A DNA stretch of 8,346 nt from Pseudomonadota bacterium. GTDB lineage: Bacteria > Pseudomonadota > Alphaproteobacteria > Sphingomonadales > Sphingomonadaceae. This document shows, in pieces, positions 1-4,399 of this stretch. The notes beneath the pieces are model-generated. The model had not been told where the DNA came from, ran no database searches, and worked only from the letters and a program-made list of their open reading frames with translations. The translations under genes and the position numbers were made by a program. Position 1 is the stretch's first letter. Each line of letters begins with the position of its first letter. The stretch covers positions 1-8,346 of the forward strand of contig JAEWCW010000151.1 in assembly GCA_023390415.1 (NCBI GenBank), in the 5' to 3' direction.

Positions 1-113
1 GTCCCTGGGGACCCCCCGGCCTCCGCTTCACATGGCAGCAGCGTTCAGCTCAAAAAATATGCCCGGGCAGGCCGTTGCGGCGATGAAGCCACCGCCCCCC
101 GCGGGCGAGGCGG

Positions 114-142
114 CCTATAGCCGCGACGCCAATATGGGTCAA
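114..142 (-). promoter_or_regulatory. Predicted sigma70-type promoter, leftward
   Basis: On the minus strand, TTGACC (142-137) is followed by a 17-nt spacer and TATAGG (119-114), close to the TTGACA / TATAAT consensus with ideal spacing. Transcription would start near 107 and leave the window at its left edge. The gene or RNA it drives is not visible, so the leader is at least about 100 nt long. The call rests on the hexamers and spacing alone. Confidence 0.5.
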
Positions 143-180
143 CGGGGGAGATTGTGAAGGGGCGCGGGGGCAACATGAAA

Positions 181-202
181 CGCGTTTTCTCGCGAAAATG
201 CG
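181..202. repeat. Imperfect inverted repeat with A/T-rich arms
   Basis: CGCGTTTTC (181-189) pairs with GAAAATGCG (194-202) around a 4-nt loop: nine pairs, one of them G-T. The TTTT and AAAA blocks stand out in a GC-rich region. It lies between the leftward promoter and the rightward gene at 300, so it could be a regulator-binding dyad. No regulator family can be named from it. Confidence 0.4.
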
Positions 203-215
203 CGCGTCCTATTGT

Positions 216-230
216 GCATGCCGCGCATGC
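216..230. repeat. GCATGC inverted repeat
   Basis: The self-complementary hexamer GCATGC occurs at 216-221 and again at 225-230, separated by CGC. The pair can be read as a direct repeat of a palindrome or as one 6-bp stem with a 3-nt loop. It starts 14 bases after the end of the 181-202 dyad, so the two may form one control region upstream of the gene at 300. Confidence 0.4.
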
Positions 231-268
231 GTGTCCACGACCTCGACGCGCCGTCTCTGCTGAAGCTA

Positions 269-286
269 GGCTGTCGCAAAACAGCC
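269..286 (+). promoter_or_regulatory. Hairpin abutting the ribosome binding site of the gene at 300
   Basis: GGCTGT (269-274) and ACAGCC (281-286) form a perfect 6-bp stem with the loop CGCAAA. The strong Shine-Dalgarno GAGGAGGA begins at the next base (287-294), five bases before the ATG. The hairpin leaves the site free and might help keep it unpaired or stabilise the 5' end of the mRNA. A chance inverted repeat of this size is also possible. Confidence 0.35.
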
Positions 287-299
287 GAGGAGGACACGG

Positions 300-518
300 A
301 TGGCGCAATCGAGGCTCTGCCCGAAATGTGAAGGGACGATGATCGAGGGCTATGTCGCCGATCAGGGCCATGGCAGCGTCACCCTGCCCCAGTGGCGCGA
401 GGGCGAGCCGCGGCGGAGTATCTGGGTCGGGCTGAAGCTCGGCGGGACCAACCCGATCGAGATCGCGACGTGGCGCTGCAGGCGCTGCGGCTTCCTGGAG
501 AATTACGCGGTGGAGTGA
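300..518 (+). CDS. Small zinc-ribbon protein (DUF6487/PF20097-like)
   Basis: A 72-aa protein with two CxxC pairs, Cys7/Cys10 near the N-terminus (CPKC) and Cys60/Cys63 near the C-terminus (CRRC). These are the expected ligands of one zinc-ribbon site. The opening CPKC-x-GTM-x-EGY and the closing W-RC-x-x-CGFLE resemble the small family annotated as PF20097 (DUF6487), in which a variable middle separates the knuckles. The family has no firm function; such ribbons usually bind protein or nucleic acid. There is no signal peptide or membrane helix, so it should be cytoplasmic. The start is supported by GAGGAGGA at 287-294, five bases before ATG. The next gene begins 64 nt downstream on the same strand and may have its own promoter. 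Family assignment is from memory of the motif pattern. Confidence 0.85.
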   Translation: MAQSRLCPKCEGTMIEGYVADQGHGSVTLPQWREGEPRRSIWVGLKLGGTNPIEIATWRCRRCGFLENYAVE

Positions 519-524
519 ATGCGC

Positions 525-539
525 TTAACCGCGCCTTAG
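525..539 (+). promoter_or_regulatory. CtrA-box-like site upstream of the membrane protein gene
   Basis: TTAA (525-528), seven bases, then TTAG (536-539) differs by one base from the TTAA-N7-TTAA core bound by the alphaproteobacterial cell-cycle and motility regulator CtrA. It lies 43 bases before the ATG at 583, a plausible promoter position. TTAA is rare in DNA this GC-rich, which adds some weight, but a single near-match can arise by chance. Confidence 0.3.
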
Positions 540-582
540 GACGGATCGCCTAGACCCGCTGGCAGATGCTGCGGAGGGGCGC

Positions 583-1251
583 ATGCAGGCTTTGCGTTAC
601 GACCGGACGAAGCTGATCCTGTGGGCGGTGGCGGGCACTTTGCTGCTCGCCCTGTTCGTGTGGATGTTCCTCAACGCCGACCTGTTCACCGGATCGCGGC
701 GCGGGCGCTTCCTGGCGACCGGAATCGGCCATTGGATCTTCATGCCGCTACTGATCGGCGTGTTCGGCGCCTTCGCCTGGCGGTCGGCCGCGCTTGCGAT
801 GGGCTCGCTGGAGGCGATCAGCTGCACCAAGACCGCTTTGATCGTGACCAGCATGTGGGGGCGCCGCCGGATTCCCTGGCACGAGCTGTCCGACATCGTC
901 CTCGAGACGGCGGGGGGCCAGCCCAACCTCGCCTTCCGCACGCGCAGCCGCAGCCTGTTCGGCCGGACGGCGGCGCGCGTCCCGCTGAAGCTGACCGAAC
1001 TCCATCCCTCGCGGACCGGCGAGCTGATCGATTCGATCCTGTCGATGCGGGGCCGGGTCGCGCCCGAGGCGACGGCAGCCGCAGTCGCCGAGGCTGCGGT
1101 GCCCGGCGCGCGCGGCTTCGATCCCGACGAAGCGCTGGCACGCTACCTCGCCCGCAAGGCGGCCGACGGCGAAGGCGAGGTGCCGCAGCCGCACCCCCAG
1201 CCCCAGCTTCACACCCCGCCGCGGCCGACCTTCGGGCGCAAGGGGCTCTGA
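583..1251 (+). CDS. Two-helix membrane protein with a possible PH-like cytoplasmic domain
   Basis: A 222-aa protein I do not recognise by name. Residues 11-31 and about 48-72 are hydrophobic and should be membrane helices, separated by a short basic loop (around 38-42). Residues 75-155 alternate short beta-like stretches with a conserved-looking core: MWGRRRIPWHELSDIVLE (91-108), then LAFRTRSRS (116-124) and a final helix SRTGELIDSILSM (143-155). This order recalls bacterial PH-like domains that follow paired helices in small membrane proteins (inference from layout). The tail from 195 is rich in Pro, Gln and His and probably disordered, ending in a basic patch RPTFGRKGL. The start has GGAGG at 573-577, five bases before ATG. 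The gene ends 7 nt from the stop of the oppositely oriented gene at 1259. Its role is unknown. Confidence 0.8.
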   Translation: MQALRYDRTKLILWAVAGTLLLALFVWMFLNADLFTGSRRGRFLATGIGHWIFMPLLIGVFGAFAWRSAALAMGSLEAISCTKTALIVTSMWGRRRIPWHELSDIVLETAGGQPNLAFRTRSRSLFGRTAARVPLKLTELHPSRTGELIDSILSMRGRVAPEATAAAVAEAAVPGARGFDPDEALARYLARKAADGEGEVPQPHPQPQLHTPPRPTFGRKGL

Positions 1252-1262
1252 CCGTCGGTCAG
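1248..1262. terminator. Short inverted repeat spanning two convergent stop codons
   Basis: CTGACC (1248-1253) and GGTCAG (1257-1262) form a perfect 6-bp dyad around GTC. The rightward TGA (1249-1251) lies in one arm and the leftward TGA (1261-1259) in the other. With no T-run on either side it is at best a weak bidirectional terminator or mRNA end-stabilising hairpin. Confidence 0.35.
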
Positions 1263-1447
1263 TAGGGCGCCGAATCGCAGCGCAGGCTCGCCACCACGAA
1301 GAGCCCGAGCACCACCATGCCGACGAGCATGGCCAGGCCCAGCAGCGTCCTTCTGTCGAGCCCGAGCACCGCATCATCCACCAGCCAGTCCACCGCCCAG
1401 ATGAGGCCGGCGGCGATCGGCAGCATGATCAGATAGGCGTCCGACAT
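1259..1447 (-). CDS. Small two-helix membrane protein, unknown function
   Basis: A 62-aa hydrophobic protein with two likely membrane helices, residues about 5-19 and 34-54, joined by an acidic-to-basic loop (DWLVDDAVLGLDRR). It ends in a short tail with one Cys. I do not recognise a family. Support for a real gene comes from its clean hydrophobic pattern and its tight fit, 7 nt, against the convergent gene at 583-1251. The competing frames on this stretch are Arg/Pro-rich noise. The ATG at 1447 lacks a clear Shine-Dalgarno, so the start is the least certain part. It is divergent from the cupin gene at 1543, leaving 95 bases between them for two promoters, neither of which I can place. Confidence 0.6.
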   Translation of the reverse strand: MSDAYLIMLPIAAGLIWAVDWLVDDAVLGLDRRTLLGLAMLVGMVVLGLFVVASLRCDSAPY

Positions 1448-1528
1448 GGCCGCATCATGGGCCGGACGGCGGCCCTCGCGCTAGTCCTCGCCCCCGGAAC
1501 GCGGCCCGGGCAGGCTCGTTGTCGGGGG

Positions 1529-1536
1529 AAAGGGAG
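1529..1536 (+). promoter_or_regulatory. Ribosome binding site fixing the cupin start
   Basis: AAAGGGAG lies six bases before the ATG at 1543. A longer frame begins with TTG at 1519, but that start would put this site inside the coding region and has no Shine-Dalgarno of its own. The ATG at 1543 is therefore preferred. Confidence 0.7.
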
Positions 1537-1542
1537 CAGAAG

Positions 1543-1944
1543 ATGAAAGGCTATGTCGACGACATCGAGCGGGCGACGCTCGAGAATGAGGATTTCCGCC
1601 GGGTGCTCTACACCGGCAAGCACATCCAGCTGGTGGTGATGACGCTGCCCCCGGGCTGCGACATCGGCGAGGAGGTGCACGAGGACCGCGACCAGTTCTT
1701 CCGGATCGAGGAGGGCCAGGGCACGATCTACATCGACGGGCAGGCCAACAGGGTCGAGAACGATTTCGGCGTCATCGTGCCCGCCGGCGCCCGCCACAAT
1801 GTCGTCAATGACGGCGATGCGCCGCTGAGGCTCTATACCATCTATGGCCCGCCCGAGCATCGCGACGGAGTCGTCCACGCGACCAAGGAGCAGGCCGAGC
1901 GCGACCACGACAACGACCATTGGGACGGCGAGACGACGGAATAG
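1543..1944 (+). CDS. Single-domain cupin protein
   Basis: A 133-aa cytoplasmic protein with both cupin motifs. Motif 1 fits the spacing G38-x5-E44-x-H46-x4-Q51-x6-G58, so the usual first His is Glu44 and the usual Glu is Gln51. Motif 2 is intact: P80-x-G82-x2-H85-x3-N89. The possible metal site is thus Glu44, His46, Gln51 and His85, an altered but plausible set. Cupins of this size include mannose-6-phosphate isomerase-like proteins, dioxygenases, epimerases and sugar-binding sensors; nothing here selects among them. The tail from about residue 114 is strongly acidic and His-rich (ERDHDNDHWDGE) and could bind metal or be disordered. It converges on the zinc-ribbon gene with 4 nt between stop codons, and is divergent from the small membrane protein upstream, so it is probably transcribed alone. 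Confidence 0.9.
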   Translation: MKGYVDDIERATLENEDFRRVLYTGKHIQLVVMTLPPGCDIGEEVHEDRDQFFRIEEGQGTIYIDGQANRVENDFGVIVPAGARHNVVNDGDAPLRLYTIYGPPEHRDGVVHATKEQAERDHDNDHWDGETTE

Positions 1945-1964
1945 AGGCTCAGCCGGTCTCGCCG
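1926..1964. terminator. Inverted repeat at the convergent junction, candidate bidirectional terminator
   Basis: CGGCGAGAC (1926-1934) and GTCTCGCCG (1956-1964) are perfect 9-bp arms separated by 21 bases that contain both stop codons (rightward TAG 1942-1944, leftward TGA 1951-1949). No T-run follows in either direction, so it is not a textbook intrinsic terminator, but a stem here would separate two converging transcripts. Both arms lie within or beside coding sequence, which could also explain the pairing by chance. Confidence 0.4.
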
Positions 1965-2197
1965 CCGATCTCGCGAAGGCGGTTGCGCAGGGCGCGGAGC
2001 GTGCCGAGCGCTTGCGAAGAGCCGCGCTGATCGAGCCTCAGGATCAGCCCGCAGCCGGGCGCGACGCAGCGGAAGGCGTGGCGGATCAGGAGATCGTCGA
2101 GGCTGATCTCGATCCGCGCGCCGCAGTCCGGGCAGGCGACGCCGCCCACCGCGCCGCCGCCGCCCTTCGTAGTCCGCCGGACGTCAGGGCCGATCAT
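1949..2197 (-). CDS. Small zinc-ribbon protein, last gene of the DUF2589 cluster
   Basis: An 82-aa protein with Cys22 and Cys25 (CPDC) and Cys44 and Cys49 (CVAPGC), a C-x2-C-x18-C-x4-C ribbon expected to hold one zinc. Between the pairs is a short amphipathic stretch (ARIEISLDDLLIRHAF). After them comes a basic helix, about residues 58-78, ending LRALRNRLREIG, suited to binding a partner or nucleic acid. The first 20 residues are Gly-rich and probably flexible. It has no membrane helix. The ATG overlaps the stop of the upstream gene as ATGA (2197-2194) with no Shine-Dalgarno, so translation is likely coupled. Its fixed position behind two DUF2589-type genes suggests a role with them. I do not recognise a named family. 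Confidence 0.75.
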   Translation of the reverse strand: MIGPDVRRTTKGGGGAVGGVACPDCGARIEISLDDLLIRHAFRCVAPGCGLILRLDQRGSSQALGTLRALRNRLREIGGETG

Positions 2198-3162
2198 GCC
2201 GCGGGGCCCGCCGGCGGAAGCGCCAAGCGCACCGAATGGCGCCGCGGCGCGCCCTCGGCGGCGGGGGCGGTGCCGTGGACGACCAGGGCCAGGGCCGTGC
2301 CCTCGCGGACGTCGGCGATGGCAAGTTTGACCCGGCCGCCGACCCGCTCGCGCCCAATCCGGCGAATCGGATCCGATGGCTTGGCCTCGAAGGCGCCGGC
2401 CGGCTCCGCCGCATAAGCAAGCGCAAGCCCCTCCGCACCCACCTGGGCCGGATCGGGCGCGATCTCGATCTCCACGGCGATGCTCTGTCCCTGGGCCAGG
2501 CGGGCGGGAAGCTCGCTGCTGATCGTGGCGGCGAACAGAGGCGCCGGCCCGCCGGCTGCGGCATCGATCCGGCGGCTCATCCCCCCTTGGGTCTCGGCGA
2601 TCATGTCGAGAAAGCCGGCGGGAAGATCGATCTGCCTGAGCACCATCTCGACCTCGAGATTGCCGCCGCCGACCGACATGCCGCCTGCGCCTGCAAACTC
2701 GGTCCCCGCAGGACCGGAGGCGGGCGCGATCCGCGCCTTCAGCTGGACGGCCCGGCGCGGCACGATCTCGGCGACCTTGGGACGGACGCCGCCCGAAGGC
2801 GGCGACGGGGGCACCGGCCCCCCGGGCGGCGGCGGCGGGGGCTCGGGCGTCGGCGGATCGGCGGTCAGCGCGAGCGAGAAGCGGATGTTCGCGCTGTCGA
2901 TTGTCACCCCGCCAAGCGGGATCATCTGCAGCAGCGGCAAGCTGATCTCGCGTCGCTCGACGCCGGCCGAGGTGGCGCGCTCGGCGACGAAGCTAATCGT
3001 CCTCAGGCGCCGAGGCGCCGATGGATCGGCATCCGGCGCCGCCGGTTCGAAGGCGAAGCGGTCAAGCAGCTCGAAGAAGGTCGCGGCGGCATCGGCCTGG
3101 GCATCGTTCATCGCGACGATCGGCGCCGCGAGCAGCTGGTCGAGATCGGCGTCACCGGCCAT
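2194..3162 (-). CDS. Diverged DUF2589-like protein with proline-rich insert
   Basis: A 322-aa protein whose layout mirrors the DUF2589 protein two genes upstream. Residues 7-37 form the N-terminal helical part (DLDQLLAAPIVAMNDAQ onward). Residues 53-99 follow the family's beta signature, with REISLPLLQMIPLGGVTI (71-88) in the place of the usual VPxLTxVPIPxIxI. A Pro/Gly-rich linker (about 101-125) then replaces the Ser/Lys-rich coil of the upstream protein. Residues 168-192 (NLEVEMVLRQIDLPAGFLDM...) match the family's LPxG segment before its last helix. Residues 205-322 form a beta-rich C-terminal half that may be an Ig-like sandwich. No signal peptide or membrane helix is evident. GGGGAG (3174-3169) lies six bases before ATG. 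The start overlaps the upstream 72-aa gene by 11 nt and the end overlaps the next gene by 4 nt. Membership of DUF2589 is inferred from alignment by eye. Confidence 0.8.
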   Translation of the reverse strand: MAGDADLDQLLAAPIVAMNDAQADAAATFFELLDRFAFEPAAPDADPSAPRRLRTISFVAERATSAGVERREISLPLLQMIPLGGVTIDSANIRFSLALTADPPTPEPPPPPPGGPVPPSPPSGGVRPKVAEIVPRRAVQLKARIAPASGPAGTEFAGAGGMSVGGGNLEVEMVLRQIDLPAGFLDMIAETQGGMSRRIDAAAGGPAPLFAATISSELPARLAQGQSIAVEIEIAPDPAQVGAEGLALAYAAEPAGAFEAKPSDPIRRIGRERVGGRVKLAIADVREGTALALVVHGTAPAAEGAPRRHSVRLALPPAGPAA

Positions 3163-3370
3163 CGGCCGCTCCCCGGGTGGCTGGCGACGCCTCCAGGCCC
3201 GCCGGCCGGAACGTCACGATCAGCTCGGCCGCGCCGGCGAAGCGGATACGGACCGGGACCAGCGGCAGCGGGCTTGCAGCGAGCGCCGGGGCTGCAATCC
3301 GAAGAGCACCGCGCACCGCGCGCTCCAGCTCCGCCGAGGTCAGCGCCGCGTGCGGGATGTCGCTTGCCAT
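3152..3370 (-). CDS. 72-aa protein of unknown function between two DUF2589-type genes
   Basis: I do not recognise this protein. It starts with a short amphipathic helix (about residues 10-32, TSAELERAVRGALRIAAPAL). Two beta-like stretches follow, LPLVPVRIRFAG (35-46) and AELIVTFRPAG (48-58), then a flexible tail. It lacks Cys and has no membrane helix or signal peptide. Its ATG lies 4 nt after the stop of the DUF2589 gene without a clear Shine-Dalgarno, and its end overlaps the following gene by 11 nt, so coupled translation is likely. The overlap on both sides and the sensible helix-strand-strand pattern argue for a real gene. It might be a small subunit or chaperone of the flanking proteins (inference). 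Confidence 0.65.
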   Translation of the reverse strand: MASDIPHAALTSAELERAVRGALRIAAPALAASPLPLVPVRIRFAGAAELIVTFRPAGLEASPATRGAADGR

Positions 3371-3374
3371 GGCG

Positions 3375-4295
3375 TCATGCTGGGAAGACCGTCACCGTGC
3401 GAGTCTCGGTGACAGGGGCGGCGCCCGCGGTCCCGGTCGGAGTCGCCGTGATGGTGATCGCGACCTCCTGCGGCAGAGCGGTAATGTCTATGTTTGCGTC
3501 CTTGGCCAGGCTCACGGTCGCCGGATTGGCGGGCGTGGTCGGCAGGGTCGCGGTCAGGATTCCCGGCGGGGCGACCGCCACGCCCAGCGAAAAGTCCTCG
3601 GGATCGCCCAGATCGTTGAGTGCGATGACCGTGAAATTCTCGGTGAGCGCCTCGGTCTTCGAGACGGTGACGCTGCCCGGGAGGCCGAACACCTGGATCT
3701 GGCTGCCCTCGGGCCGGTTCGAAATCCCGTCCTGGAGGATGTTGAGGATCTGGGCCATCCCCTGGGGAAGCCCAGCCTGCGAGGCGTGGACATGGACGTC
3801 CATCGTATATTCGACCGAATATTTGGATTCCTGGCTCGCCTTGGAATCCTTCTTGGCGGAATAGCTTGCATCGACCGCGACCGAGGCGCCGAAGCCGCGG
3901 GTTCCCCAGCGCGCGCTCGCCTTCACCGCGACCTTGGCCTCGGTCGAGCTCGATTCCTCGCTCGCCTGCTGGGCGGAGGCGGCGATCCGCGCCTTGAAAT
4001 CGATATCGACCGTCTCGATGACGATGAACGGGATCGGCACGACCGTGAGGATCGGCACGCGCAGCCGCCGGAAGGCGCCGGTCCCGTCCTGATAGCTGAA
4101 CTCGACGTTGATTGCCTCGAGCTTGCCGTTGACCTCCTGCAGGCCGACCGAGCGGATGAAGTCGACCGTGGTCTTGGCGGCAAGCGCCTGCGCCTCGATC
4201 GAGGCGGTCAGCGGGCCGCCGATGATGTTCTTGAACGGAAGCGCGGACAATTGTCCGAGCGCGACATTCCCTGCAGACGTGTCGAGCGCTGCCAT
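3375..4295 (-). CDS. DUF2589 domain-containing protein
   Basis: A 306-aa protein with the full DUF2589 (PF11655) signature. Residues 12-50 read LGQLSALPFKNIIGGPLTA, then EAQALAAKTTVDFIRSVG, and VPILTVVPIPFIVIETVDIDF (80-100) is the family's hallmark. A Ser/Glu/Lys/Ala-rich stretch (105-160) follows, then MDVHVHASQAGLPQGM (165-180) with a helix AQILNILQDGI. The C-terminal third (about 205-306) is made of beta strands, Thr/Val-rich, and looks like an Ig-type sandwich appended to the family domain. The function of DUF2589 is not established to my knowledge. There is no signal peptide, so it is probably cytoplasmic. It heads a four-gene cluster and lies 104 nt after the PhyH gene, enough for its own promoter, though I see no strong hexamers. 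An in-frame ATG at 4325 would add ten residues, but the Shine-Dalgarno favours 4295. Confidence 0.9.
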   Translation of the reverse strand: MAALDTSAGNVALGQLSALPFKNIIGGPLTASIEAQALAAKTTVDFIRSVGLQEVNGKLEAINVEFSYQDGTGAFRRLRVPILTVVPIPFIVIETVDIDFKARIAASAQQASEESSSTEAKVAVKASARWGTRGFGASVAVDASYSAKKDSKASQESKYSVEYTMDVHVHASQAGLPQGMAQILNILQDGISNRPEGSQIQVFGLPGSVTVSKTEALTENFTVIALNDLGDPEDFSLGVAVAPPGILTATLPTTPANPATVSLAKDANIDITALPQEVAITITATPTGTAGAAPVTETRTVTVFPA

Positions 4296-4300
4296 GAGCC

Positions 4301-4308
4301 CCTCCCCC
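4301..4308 (-). promoter_or_regulatory. Ribosome binding site fixing the DUF2589 start
   Basis: On the minus strand GGGGGAGG (4308-4301) lies five bases before the ATG at 4295. The in-frame ATG at 4325 would place it within the coding region. Known DUF2589 proteins begin with a short M-A-L-D-T-type N-terminus like the one starting at 4295. Confidence 0.7.
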
Positions 4309-4399
4309 TTGCGACCGCCCAGCATCGCACGGATCGCCGGCTTCGGCGGGAGAGTCTCATCCGATATGGAGTGGAATCGGAGTCAGGCGACGGGGGCGC

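Larger units (their letters stand above)
1..299. other. Gene-free left-end region with leftward promoter and short inverted repeats
   Basis: No open frame here has both a ribosome binding site and protein-like composition. The two overlapping frames (minus 371-45 and plus 154-342) are rich in Arg, Pro and Ala and read through the start region of the real gene at 300. The segment is therefore probably a divergent intergenic region. It holds a leftward sigma70-like promoter (114-142), an AT-rich inverted repeat (181-202), a GCATGC inverted repeat (216-230) and a hairpin beside the ribosome binding site of the gene at 300. The leftward transcript would run off the window before any convincing start codon; the ATG at 33-31 is followed at once by TGA. 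Confidence 0.5.

Noticed and set aside
154..342. A 62-codon plus-strand frame with MKRVFSRK after an internal ATG
   Set aside because: It overlaps the well-supported zinc-ribbon gene out of frame, crosses its hairpin and ribosome binding site, and has a Cys/Arg/Ala-rich noise composition.
45..371. A 108-codon minus-strand frame at the left end
   Set aside because: It covers the leftward promoter and the start of the plus-strand zinc-ribbon gene, has no ribosome binding site, and its product is Arg/Pro-rich without a domain.
2780..2862. The proline-rich stretch in the DUF2589-like gene as a possible frameshift or assembly error
   Set aside because: The frame continues into a segment (residues 168-192) that matches the upstream DUF2589 protein at the equivalent place, so the Pro/Gly run is an in-frame linker.
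2236..3864. A 542-codon open frame on the plus strand opposite the DUF2589 cluster
   Set aside because: Its product is Arg/Gly/Pro/Ala-rich without any domain, and it runs antisense to four genes with recognisable protein features and ribosome binding sites. Long antisense frames are expected at this GC content.
4336..4349. CGCCG-GCTT-CGGCG hairpin between the PhyH and DUF2589 genes as a terminator
   Set aside because: It has only five base pairs, no T-run on the minus strand, and such GC stems are common in this sequence.
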